From DATBJG01 sp963790545 (lineage in GTDB: Bacteria; Acidobacteriota; Vicinamibacteria; Vicinamibacterales; JAMQPK01), in assembly GCA_963790545.1 (NCBI GenBank), contig CAWBPA010000023.1, positions 183,681 to 247,680 on the forward strand: a stretch of DNA of 64,000 nt. The letters are read 5' to 3'. The notes beneath the pieces are model-generated. The model saw nothing but the letters and a program-made list of their open reading frames with translations. It was not told the origin of the DNA and ran no database searches. The translations under genes and the position numbers were made by a program. Of the stretch, positions 52,202 to 60,100 are shown piece by piece; within the stretch, counting starts at the first letter, position 1; the number at the start of each line of letters is the position of its first letter.

Positions 52202-53706
52202 ACGATTTCCTCGTCGCACTCGTCGGCTCGTTGACCTCGTCGATAGTCCCTGCAGCCTTTGCCGGTGTGGCCTGGGGCATCCTTGGCGGCGCCCTGCCAG
52301 GGATTTCGCCCTCGATCACGATGGCACTGCTGGTGCCGTTCACCTACAGCCTGGATCCCGGGGTCGCCGTTGTCTTGTTGGCGTCAACCTATGTGGGCGC
52401 CGAGTACGGCGGATCCATTCCGGCCATTCTGATCGGCACGCCGGGCACTAACGCCGCTGCGGCAACCGTGATTGACGGGTACAAAATGAAGCAGCAGGGC
52501 AGGGCGGACGAGGCGCTCGGCATCTCGCTGTACTCCGGCTTCGTGGGAGGCTTGATCGGACTGATCGTGCTGGTCTTCCTGACCGAGCCGCTCTCGAGGC
52601 TTGCCCTCGCGTTTACCCCGGCCGCGTACTTTGCGCTTGGAGTTCTCGGTCTGAGCATCATTGCCTCGCTGTCTGGCGAGTCGCTGCTCAAGGGGCTCAT
52701 GGCAGGGGTCCTCGGGCTGATGATCGCGACGGTTGGAACCGATCCCGTGACAGGCATCAACCGGTTCACATTCGACAGCCCCGAACTGCTGTCCGGCATT
52801 GCGCCGATCCTGGTGATGATGGGTTTGTATGCCGTGAGTGAGCTGCTCCAACAGAGCGGAGAGCCTGAGGTGGGGACGTCCGCCGCGATCCGCACTCGCA
52901 CCCGGATTCGATTTCCGAGTCCGGCTCTTTGGCGGCGTATCGCATTGCCGCAGGCCATCGGATCGGTCATCGGTACGGTCGAAGGGGTGATGCCAGGCTC
53001 TGGAGGAACGATCGCGTCGTTTCTTGCCTACAACGAAGCGCGGCGATGGTCACGGCACAAAGAGGAATTTGGAAACGGCTCGCCGGAGGGTATTGCTGCG
53101 CCTGAAGCGGCGAACAATACCGTTGCCTGTACGGCCCTCGTGCCGATGTTGAGCCTCGGCATCCCGAGTTCGAATTCTGCGGCGGTCCTGCTCGGCGGAT
53201 TCCTGATTCATGGCCTGGTCCCTGGACCGATGCTGTTTGTGAAACATCTGGATGTCGTGAACGGCTTGTTTGCGGGCCTGCTCATCGCCAACGTCGCCAT
53301 GTTGATTGTCGGCTATCTCATCATGACGCCGTGCTTGTGGCTGGTGAGTCGCCCGAAGCCGTACTTGATGGCATTCATCTATGCACTCGTGGTCTCAGGT
53401 GTGTACGCCATCGAAACCAGTCTGTTTCAGGTTGGCGTGGCTCTGGGGTTTGGAGTGCTCGGCTATGCTATGCGGTATTTCAAGGTTCCGCTGCTGCCGA
53501 TCGTGCTCGGCGTCGTCCTGGGATATCTGGTTGAATCGAACTATCGCCGCGCGCTGGTGCTTTCGAGCGGCAGCCATATGACGTTCGTCGAAGATCCAAT
53601 TGCGTTCTGGCTGCTCGTTGGGGCGCTCGTCTTCGTCCTCGGTTCGCTCGCGCGTCACATCCGCGCTACCATGCGCCAGCCCGGGCAGCGCGACAACATC
53701 GTATGA
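52198..53706 (+). CDS. tctA: Tripartite tricarboxylate transporter large permease subunit TctA
   Basis: This 502-residue inner-membrane permease has about 12 helices. Family blocks are clear: 'GILGGALPGISPSITMALLVPFTY', 'YVGAEYGGSIPAILIGTPGTNAAAATVIDGY', 'EGVMPGSGGTIASFLAYNEARRWSRHKEEFGNGSPEGIAAPEAANNTV' and 'LVPMLSLGIPSSNSAAVLLGGFLIHGLVPGP'. The start is GTG 52198, overlapping the tctB stop by four bases; longer upstream ORF sequence is the tctB region in another frame. Its stop overlaps the ATG of the next gene (ATGA). It uses a cation gradient to import the carboxylate delivered by TctC. Confidence 0.92.
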   Translation: MNDFLVALVGSLTSSIVPAAFAGVAWGILGGALPGISPSITMALLVPFTYSLDPGVAVVLLASTYVGAEYGGSIPAILIGTPGTNAAAATVIDGYKMKQQGRADEALGISLYSGFVGGLIGLIVLVFLTEPLSRLALAFTPAAYFALGVLGLSIIASLSGESLLKGLMAGVLGLMIATVGTDPVTGINRFTFDSPELLSGIAPILVMMGLYAVSELLQQSGEPEVGTSAAIRTRTRIRFPSPALWRRIALPQAIGSVIGTVEGVMPGSGGTIASFLAYNEARRWSRHKEEFGNGSPEGIAAPEAANNTVACTALVPMLSLGIPSSNSAAVLLGGFLIHGLVPGPMLFVKHLDVVNGLFAGLLIANVAMLIVGYLIMTPCLWLVSRPKPYLMAFIYALVVSGVYAIETSLFQVGVALGFGVLGYAMRYFKVPLLPIVLGVVLGYLVESNYRRALVLSSGSHMTFVEDPIAFWLLVGALVFVLGSLARHIRATMRQPGQRDNIV

Positions 53707-55112
53707 CCGCGCACGAATCGCTTGGTAGAGACGGGTCTTTCGACCCGCCGACAAGTCAGCCTGTGGCGGAGACAATCGCCAATTGGCTTGCCGCGACCAC
53801 GCCCGACCAGCTGCCGGCCAACGCGGTCGAGACCGCGCGGAAGCTATTTCTGGACGTCGCCGGTCTGTGCGTTGCCGCACGTCGTGAGCAGTACGTCAGG
53901 TCAACCGTGGCAGCTACCGATCGGGGAGCCTGCACGGCTCTGGGACACGCCGGCGGGTTCGACGCATTTGGCGCGGCGCTCGTCAACGGTACCGCTGCGC
54001 ATGGCGAGGATTACGACGATACCTTCGAGGGTGGGCCCGTTCACGCCGGGGCCGTCATTGTCCCGGCGGTACTGGCGGCGTGCGAACGCGAGCAGCTCGG
54101 CGGTGACAGGTGCCTCCTTGGTCTCGTCACGGGAGCTGAGCTGTTGTGCCGCCTCAGTCTGGTCGCACCCAAGGCCACCCATCGCGCCGGCTTTCATCCG
54201 ACCTCGGTGTTTGGCACCCTGGCGGCGGCCGGCGCTGTCGGATCGGCGCTGCGGCTGGCGCCACCTACGATTGCGTCGGCTCTCGGGATTGCCGGCAGTA
54301 TGGCGTCCGGCATCATTGAATATCTCGCCGAAGGAACGTGGACCAAGCGGATGCATGCCGGCTGGGCCGCGCAGTCCGGTCTGCGCGCGGCGCTCATGGC
54401 GCGCGCGGGCTTTGTTGGACCACGTACCGTGTTCGAAGGCGTGCACGGTCTGTATCGGGCGTTTGCGCCGTCGGTGAAACCAGACTGGACGTCGCTCACA
54501 GGAAGTCTCGGCAGCGGCTGGGCCATGCCAACGATTGCGTTCAAGCCCTATGCGTGCGGCACCATGACGCAGCCGTTCATCGACTGCGCCATCCGTCTCG
54601 CGGAGGACGGTGTGCCCGCAAGTGAGATCGTGGAGATTCTCTGCGAGGTCGCGGAAGCAACGGTGCACCGCTTATGGGAGCCGCTCGCCGTCAAACATCG
54701 ACCGCCCACACCCTATGCGGCAAAGTTCAGTACGCCGTTCTGTATGGCGGTGGGCTTTTTCGATCGCAAAGCAGGAATCGAGCAGTTCGACGAGGAGAGG
54801 ATTCAGGACCCTTCGGTCCTCGCGTTGGCTCGAAGCATCCGCTACGTCATCAACGAGCAGGACGAGTACCCCCGCAACTTTTCTGGCCACCTGCGCGTGA
54901 CACTAAAGGATGGCAGCACACGGGAATATCGTCAGCCCCACCTGCGCGGCGGTGCGCAGGCCCCGCTATCGGTGGCCGAACTGGAAACGAAGTTCATGGA
55001 CAACGCACGATCCGGCGGCTGGGATCGATCCCTGGCCGATCGACTGCGCCTGTTGTCCCGCGACGTGTTTACCCTTCCGCGATTGACCGTGTTCGAGGAG
55101 TTCAGAACATGA
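53703..55112 (+). CDS. MmgE/PrpD family protein
   Basis: This 469-residue cytosolic enzyme of the MmgE/PrpD (2-methylcitrate dehydratase-like) family has the characteristic N-terminal part 'ETIANWLAATTPDQLPANAVETARKLFLDVAGL' and 'NGTAAHGEDYDDTFEGGPVHAGAVIVPAVLAACE'. The core follows: 'KATHRAGFHPTSVFGTLAAAGAVGSAL', 'LGIAGSMASGIIEYLAEGTWTKRMHAGWAAQSGL', and the C-terminal 'FKPYACGTMTQPFIDCAIRLA'. The His and Asp residues of the active-site loops are kept. Members dehydrate or isomerise carboxylic acids, including itaconate-like and iminodisuccinate-type substrates. ATGA coupling with tctA implies it acts on the imported compound. Which acid is unknown. Confidence 0.88.
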   Translation: MTAHESLGRDGSFDPPTSQPVAETIANWLAATTPDQLPANAVETARKLFLDVAGLCVAARREQYVRSTVAATDRGACTALGHAGGFDAFGAALVNGTAAHGEDYDDTFEGGPVHAGAVIVPAVLAACEREQLGGDRCLLGLVTGAELLCRLSLVAPKATHRAGFHPTSVFGTLAAAGAVGSALRLAPPTIASALGIAGSMASGIIEYLAEGTWTKRMHAGWAAQSGLRAALMARAGFVGPRTVFEGVHGLYRAFAPSVKPDWTSLTGSLGSGWAMPTIAFKPYACGTMTQPFIDCAIRLAEDGVPASEIVEILCEVAEATVHRLWEPLAVKHRPPTPYAAKFSTPFCMAVGFFDRKAGIEQFDEERIQDPSVLALARSIRYVINEQDEYPRNFSGHLRVTLKDGSTREYRQPHLRGGAQAPLSVAELETKFMDNARSGGWDRSLADRLRLLSRDVFTLPRLTVFEEFRT

Positions 55113-55861
55113 ACGGCAGAGGAGATCTGGCAGGTCGGGTCGCGCTCATTACCGGCAGCGCGCGGAACATCGGCCGCGCCATTGCACTCGAACTGGCAGG
55201 CGCTGGCGCCACGATCATGGTGAACGCCCGCACATCCGGCACGGACGCCGAATCGGTGTGCAACGAAATCCGGCATATTGGCGGGCGGTCGGCATTCAAG
55301 CTTGGAGACGTTGGCGATCCCGGCGCGGTCGCTGCGCTCGTCCAGGCAACCATCGAGTCGTTCGGTCGCATCGACATTCTGGTCAACAACGCGAGCGTTC
55401 GGCGCGAAATCGATTTCGTGGACCTCGACTATCAGGAGTGGCGGGAGATTTTGTCGACGACGCTCGATGCGGCGTACTTGTGCAGCCACGCTGCGCTGCC
55501 GCACCTCATTCAATCTGGCAGCGGCTCCATCATCAACATTGGCGGGCTGTCTGCGCACACGGGCGCCGCCAGGCGCGCTCATGTGATTGCCGCAAAGGCC
55601 GGCCTCGTCGGGTTGACACGCGCGCTGGCCCACGACCTGGCCCCCCACGGGATTACCGTCAACTGTGTGGCTCCCGGGTTGATTGATACGCGGCGCGCAT
55701 CCACGGGGCAGCCCGCACATCACGCGCTCCACGCACCGCTTGCAGGCCGTTTGGGGAAACCCGAAGAAATTGGAGCGCTGGTTCGGTTCCTGTGCGGCCC
55801 GGAAGCTCGCTACATCACCGGCCAGACGATTCACGCCAATGGTGGCGTCTACTGTTCCTAA
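55109..55861 (+). CDS. SDR family oxidoreductase lacking the usual Ser-Tyr pair
   Basis: This 250-residue short-chain dehydrogenase/reductase-like protein has its start ATG overlapping the PrpD stop (ATGA), so it is the last gene of the transport operon. The Rossmann signature TGSARNIG (residues 15-22), 'LVNNAS' (91-96), and Lys163 in 'AAKAGLVGLTRALAHDL' are present, and the C-terminal 'YITGQTIHANGGVY' is normal. The catalytic Tyr position (159) is Val, and the Ser position (146) is Gly. It may therefore be a non-classical SDR or have lost redox activity. NAD(P) binding is likely kept, and it may process the product of PrpD. Confidence 0.85.
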   Translation: MNGRGDLAGRVALITGSARNIGRAIALELAGAGATIMVNARTSGTDAESVCNEIRHIGGRSAFKLGDVGDPGAVAALVQATIESFGRIDILVNNASVRREIDFVDLDYQEWREILSTTLDAAYLCSHAALPHLIQSGSGSIINIGGLSAHTGAARRAHVIAAKAGLVGLTRALAHDLAPHGITVNCVAPGLIDTRRASTGQPAHHALHAPLAGRLGKPEEIGALVRFLCGPEARYITGQTIHANGGVYCS

Positions 55862-56124
55862 TACTCCGCAAACGCATCATCCACGAAACAATACAGCCAC
55901 CGCTCACCGGGCTCCGCTGATGCAATGACCGGATGACCGCTCGCGCGCGCGTGCGTGCTGGCGTGGTGATTCGGCGACGAGTCGCAGCAAAGCGTCATTC
56001 CGCAATCCTGACAGGTGCGCAGGTGCACCCAGCGGGACGCGATCTTGACGCACTCCTCACACTCAGTGCGCTTGGCACGTTTTACCGTCTCGACGTCGCC
56101 GATGTGAGAACACCCTTCGGTCAT
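55858..56124 (-). CDS. UBP-type zinc finger protein
   Basis: This 88-residue protein is nearly all a UBP-type zinc finger: 'CSHIGDV' at residues 5-11, 'ECEECV' and 'CQDCGMTLCCDSSPNHHASTHARASGHPVI' supply the Cys/His ligands, and 'WLYCFVDDAF' completes the fold. Such stand-alone bacterial domains are frequent in Acidobacteriota and Actinobacteria; their ligand is unknown. In eukaryotes the fold binds ubiquitin tails. Its stop overlaps that of the convergent SDR gene by four bases. The start ATG 56124 lies 16 bases from a divergent gene. Confidence 0.82.
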   Translation of the reverse strand: MTEGCSHIGDVETVKRAKRTECEECVKIASRWVHLRTCQDCGMTLCCDSSPNHHASTHARASGHPVIASAEPGERWLYCFVDDAFAEY

Positions 56125-56140
56125 GCGCGACTAGCGTATC

Positions 56141-57036
56141 ATGGCGAACATGACTGTCGAAGGCTGGCCAGCCCTCACCGAAGACACGTGGAAGGACACC
56201 TACCGAACGCTGCACATGTGGACGCAGGTGGTTGGCAAGGTCGCGCTTGCGCAAGCTCCACCAATGAATCACTCGTGGGCGATCGCGCTCAAGGTCACGC
56301 CGCGGGGTCTCGTGACCCGCACGCTACCGCACGGTACGCGGTCGTTTACGATCGAGTTCGATTTCATCGACCATCAGCTCTTGATCAAAGCATCCGACGG
56401 CATGATCCGCACGCTCGCGCTGACTCCGCAGTCCGTTGCCGATTTCTACGGACGAGTCATGGAGCTGCTTCGGGAAATGAAATTGCCGGTGAAGATCTGG
56501 CCGATGCCGGTCGAGATTCCGTCACCGGTGCGGTTCGATCAGGACACCCTTCACAACGCATACGATGCGACGAGTGCGACGACGCTGTGGCGCATCCTTC
56601 TGCAGGTCGACCAGGCCTTCAACCGGTCCGTGTCGCGGTTTGTGGGCAAACGCAGTCCCGTGCACTTTTTCTGGGGTGGCTTCGATCTTGCCGTGACCCG
56701 GTTCTCCGGGCGACCTGCGCCGCCACGTGACGGGCCCGCTTTCATGCGCGAGGCGTACTCACACGAAGTCATCAGTCACGGGTTCTGGCCCGGCAGTGGT
56801 CCCATAGTGGAGCCCGCGTTCTACTCGTACGCCGTGCCCGAGCCGCCGGGTCTCAAGACCGCGGCGGTGCAGCCGGCCGAGACCTACTATCACGGGGATC
56901 TTGGCGAATTCATCCTCCCCTACGACGCCGTCCGACGGGCCGTCGATCCAGCTCGACCCTTCAGCTGTTCATCGACAGTACGTATGAGCGAGCGGCCACC
57001 CTTGGTGGCTGGGATCGGGCGGCGCTCGAGCGATGA
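56141..57036 (+). CDS. DUF5996 family protein, frameshifted near its end
   Basis: Reconstructed length is about 298 residues. The DUF5996 pattern is clear: 'WPALTEDTWKDTYRTLHMWTQVVGKVALAQAPPMNHSWAIAL', 'GTRSFTIEFDFIDHQLLIKASDG', 'HFFWGGFDLAVTRFSGRPAPPR' and 'GDLGEFILPYDAVRR'. The usual C-terminus continues in the next frame as 'TLQLFIDSTYERAATLGGWDRAALER' and stops at 57034-57036, so one base is off near 56950. Without correction the protein would carry a junk tail running to 57109, over the start of the convergent permease region. The role is unknown. The start could be ATG 56141 or the second ATG at 56150. Confidence 0.8.
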
Positions 57037-57056
57037 TACTAGTCGTCCCATGCGAC

Positions 57057-57806
57057 CTATTCCTCGCGCCGGAGCACGAAGAGCGCCGCCGCAAATGAGA
57101 CGACCGTAAAGGCCACGAAGCCAGCCGACTCGAGTGCCACGTGTCGCGCATCTCCGAGACCGATCGTCGCAAACCGCATCACGTCCACATGCCAGGTAAT
57201 CGGGTTGACGAGCGCAACAGCTCGGAACGCCGCTGGTAGCGGATCCACCGGATAGAACATCGAGCTGGCAAACAGGAACACGAAGTAGAAGATCGAGGTC
57301 ACCGTGTTGAACGCATCGTTACGTCGGATTGCCAAGGCAAAAATGGCATAAAAGAAGAACCAGCCCGACGTGCCAACGATGACGGCGGCCGCAAGCAGCG
57401 GCAGGCCCTCCGGACGCAGCGGCACACCGAGCAGGGCTGCCGCCAGAAGGACCGTGACGAACGCCTGAGCCAGCCCGATCGCGACATTGAAGAGGACCTT
57501 CCCAATCAGGTACTCCGCGCGACTGATCGGATAGGTCAGCATCTCGTAGAAAATGCCATTGTCACGGTCCATGAAGAAGGACCACGCCGTATTTGACGCG
57601 ATACCAAAGCTCGCCATCCCGAGAACCCCCGCAAGGAAGAATTCGTGGTAGTCGGTCGGCAGGCCCGAGAAGCCCAGCGCTTCGTTCATGCCGACACCAA
57701 ACACCAGCAGATACCCGAGCGGATACACCACGTCCCAGAAGATGAACAGGCCGTTGGTCGCCCTGATCTTTCCCTCGCGATACATCACCGCTGAAAGCCC
57801 ACTCAC
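57057..57806 (-). CDS. ABC-2 type transporter permease
   Basis: This 249-residue permease of the ABC-2 export type has six hydrophobic segments: 'FWDVVYPLGYLLVFGVGM', 'FFLAGVLGMASFGIASNT', 'VLFNVAIGLAQAFVTVLLAAAL', 'LLAAAVIVGTSGWFFFYAIFALA', 'IFYFVFLFASSMFYP' and a last one near the C-terminus. The motif 'SSMFYPVDPLP..FRAVALVNPITWHVDVMR' is typical of DrrB/NodJ-like proteins. The start is set at GTG 57806, which has AAGGAGG seven bases upstream; an ATG at 57842 would place the start in GC-rich hairpin sequence. It pairs with the ATPase encoded 165 bases upstream on the same strand. Likely exports a lipid-like compound or drug; inference. Confidence 0.85.
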   Translation of the reverse strand: MSGLSAVMYREGKIRATNGLFIFWDVVYPLGYLLVFGVGMNEALGFSGLPTDYHEFFLAGVLGMASFGIASNTAWSFFMDRDNGIFYEMLTYPISRAEYLIGKVLFNVAIGLAQAFVTVLLAAALLGVPLRPEGLPLLAAAVIVGTSGWFFFYAIFALAIRRNDAFNTVTSIFYFVFLFASSMFYPVDPLPAAFRAVALVNPITWHVDVMRFATIGLGDARHVALESAGFVAFTVVSFAAALFVLRREE

Positions 57807-57824
57807 GATTGCCCTCCTTACTAA

Positions 57825-57912
57825 GGTGGGGCTCCGCCCCACACCCCGGCTCGGTCGCTCGCGGGGACCCCTAAGCCCCGCGCCGCTCCCTCGCAGGCGC
57901 GCCGTGCGCGCC
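57825..57912. repeat. Cluster of GC-rich hairpins between ABC transporter genes
   Basis: Three perfect small palindromes occur in a row: GTGGGGC/GCCCCAC, GCGGGG/CCCCGC and GGCGCGC/GCGCGCC. They lie in the gap between the ATPase stop and the permease start and may attenuate read-through or be a REP-type element. Confidence 0.5.
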
Positions 57913-57970
57913 TAGTCGTCAAGTCCGTGTCACAGTCCCATTTCGCATTCCGTTTCCGCGATATCCGCAT

Positions 57971-58945
57971 CTACAAACGGTTTGCGGTCTCGACCGGCAT
58001 CGGCAATCCTCCCTGCGTCAGCTCGACGAAGATGTCCTCCAGGCTCGCGCCGCCGATCTCGAGTCGCAGCAGACGGCCGCGCGCCGCCAGAGCGCTGACG
58101 ACGGCCAGGATGCCGCGGTCGTCCTCTTTCAACGTCACCTCGACGGTGTTCTGAGTAATCGATAACCGTACCGGCATGCGCGCCGCCAGCTCTTCCTCGA
58201 TCCCCGGCGGCAGTCGCTCGAACGTCACCGTCACGTCGTACACCCCCTGTGACAGCAGCTTGAGCGTGTGCAGGTCGCCGCGCGCCGCCTGACGGCCTCG
58301 GTTCAGGATGAGGATGTCATCGCACAGCTCCTCCGCCTCGCCGAGGATCTGCGTGGTGAGCACAATCGTTCGACCTGCGGCCGCCTCACGACGCAGTTTG
58401 TCCATGATGCTCCGCTTCAGGATGGGATCCATCCCGGTTGAGAATTCGTCGAGAAAGACAACCGGCGTATTGACCATGAAGACCTTGGCCACTTGCACGC
58501 GCCGGCGAAACCCGCCGCTCAAGTCCTGTACCTTGCGGTGTGCTTCGGGAGCGAGACCGAAATCCTCGAGCACGCTCTTCGTGCGCTGCTGAATCTCGGC
58601 GTGATCGAGACCGTGGAATCGTGCGAACGTGCCGAGATTGTCCCGCACCGACAAGAACAACTCGGCGGCGCTCTCCTGAATCACGACAGAGATCAGCCGC
58701 CGCACCTCGAGTGGCGCCGCGACCACATCGTGCCCGAGCACGGTGGCCGTACCCGTGGTCGGCCGTGCGAGCGTCGACAGGATGCGCAAGAGCGTCGTCT
58801 TGCCTGCGCCGTTCGGGCCGAGCAGTCCGAAGATGGCCCCGCGCCGAACGTCGAACGTCAAATTGTCGATGGCGCGGACAGTCGGGTGTCCGCGACGGGC
58901 AAAGAGCTTGACCAGATTTCGGACACGAATGGCCTGTTCAGACAT
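57971..58945 (-). CDS. ABC transporter ATP-binding protein
   Basis: This 324-residue ATPase of the DrrA-like export type has Walker A GPNGAGKTT (about residues 39-47), the Q-loop 'ISVVIQES', the signature 'LSGGFRRRVQVAK' and Walker B 'TPVVFLDEFSTGMD', with switch His replaced in 'IVLTTQILGEAEELCD'. The D-loop reads FSTGMDP instead of the usual GLDP. A ~90-residue C-terminal DUF4162-like extension ('VTFERLPPGIEEELAARMPV...LEDIFVELTQGGLP') is present. The start ATG 58945 fits the family. It acts with the permease at 57057. Confidence 0.92.
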   Translation of the reverse strand: MSEQAIRVRNLVKLFARRGHPTVRAIDNLTFDVRRGAIFGLLGPNGAGKTTLLRILSTLARPTTGTATVLGHDVVAAPLEVRRLISVVIQESAAELFLSVRDNLGTFARFHGLDHAEIQQRTKSVLEDFGLAPEAHRKVQDLSGGFRRRVQVAKVFMVNTPVVFLDEFSTGMDPILKRSIMDKLRREAAAGRTIVLTTQILGEAEELCDDILILNRGRQAARGDLHTLKLLSQGVYDVTVTFERLPPGIEEELAARMPVRLSITQNTVEVTLKEDDRGILAVVSALAARGRLLRLEIGGASLEDIFVELTQGGLPMPVETANRL

Positions 58946-59227
58946 GGTGGCACCCGTCCAGTACGATGCGGAGTTGTGGAGTCGGATCGTCCGGATTCAG
59001 CCGCGAATACCGGACCTATGAAGGCGCGACGGCTCTTCTAGAACGCGAAGAGCTCGACGGCCAAAGGAATGATTCTGCAGGTTTTCATCGCGGGCCTGAC
59101 TGGACACTGTACGTCAACGCCGAGTCGAGCGCAAGAGGATGCTCGAACTGCCCGTGTAACAGGATAGTAGAATTGAGTATCTACGATCTGAAACTCGTGC
59201 TTCCGCTCTTGCTGTCGAATCCGCGAT

Positions 59228-60076
59228 ATGGGTACCACGTTCGTTTCAACCGACCTTGCCGCGCGGATCGACCGCGCTGAGGCGCGACTCTCCGCTTCGA
59301 TTGGTCAGGCCGTGTGCGCGAGAAAAACGAGCCGTGACGCGTTTGTCGAGGAGATCGGAGGCGGCGTCGCCGTCTATACCGGGCCTTCCTCGCCCATGAA
59401 CAAGATGATTGGCATCGGCTTCGGCACGGCGCTTCCGGACGACGGGTTGGAGCGTATTGAAGAGCAGTTCAAGAGCCGCGACGCCCCTCTTCAGGCCGAA
59501 GTGTCGACCCTGGCCGATCCGGAAGTTGCAGCGCGGCTGACACGGCGCGGATACTTCTTGCAGGGCTTCGAGAATGTTCTCGGACGAGCCATCGCTCGTC
59601 ATGATGCCGATGGAGACCGTCGGGATGCGATTGACATCGGTTTGAGCCGGGGAGTCGAGGATGATGTGCGATGGCTGGACGTCGCCATCACTGGCTTCCT
59701 GCATCCCGATCACCAAGGAGTGCAGGCCGAGCCACTTCCACCGCGAGAGACGCTCGAGGCAGGCCTTGGGGATTTCACTGTTGCTCTCGGCTTCCGTCGA
59801 TATTTCGCCCGGGTTGGCGGGGAGGTTGCCGGCGTGGCCACATTACGGCTTGACGGAGGGCTCGCCCAGCTGTGTGGAGCGGCCACGCTGCCAGCGTTCC
59901 GCCGACGCGGCGTTCAAACGGCGCTCCTTCGACGACGTCTGGCCGACGCGTTCGACGCGGGTTGCGACCTTGCGCTCCTGACAACGGCACCTGGCTCCAA
60001 GTCGCAACAGAATGGCCATCGTCAAGGATTTGAACTTCTTTTCAGCCGGGCCCTGCTGGTCAAGCCTCCGCGGTGA
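59228..60076 (+). CDS. GNAT family N-acetyltransferase
   Basis: This 282-residue protein's C-terminal half (about 150-275) is a GNAT domain: 'YFARVGGEVAGVATLRLDGGLAQLCGAATLPAFRRRGVQTALLRRRLADAFDAGCDLALL' contains the RRxGVQ acetyl-CoA loop, and 'SKSQQNGHRQGFELLFSRALLV' is the usual closing strand with the conserved Asn. The N-terminal half resembles a second, degenerate GNAT-like lobe ('YTGPSSPMNKMIGIGFG'). The start is ATG 59228. The 280 bases between the ABC gene and this start hold no convincing gene. The acceptor is unknown. Confidence 0.82.
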   Translation: MGTTFVSTDLAARIDRAEARLSASIGQAVCARKTSRDAFVEEIGGGVAVYTGPSSPMNKMIGIGFGTALPDDGLERIEEQFKSRDAPLQAEVSTLADPEVAARLTRRGYFLQGFENVLGRAIARHDADGDRRDAIDIGLSRGVEDDVRWLDVAITGFLHPDHQGVQAEPLPPRETLEAGLGDFTVALGFRRYFARVGGEVAGVATLRLDGGLAQLCGAATLPAFRRRGVQTALLRRRLADAFDAGCDLALLTTAPGSKSQQNGHRQGFELLFSRALLVKPPR

Positions 60077-60100
60077 GAGATTCATGAACAGGGCTGGGAG

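Noticed and set aside
58946..59227. A small gene between the ABC ATPase and the GNAT gene
   Set aside because: Short ORFs here have no ribosome site or recognisable sequence and overlap in several frames.
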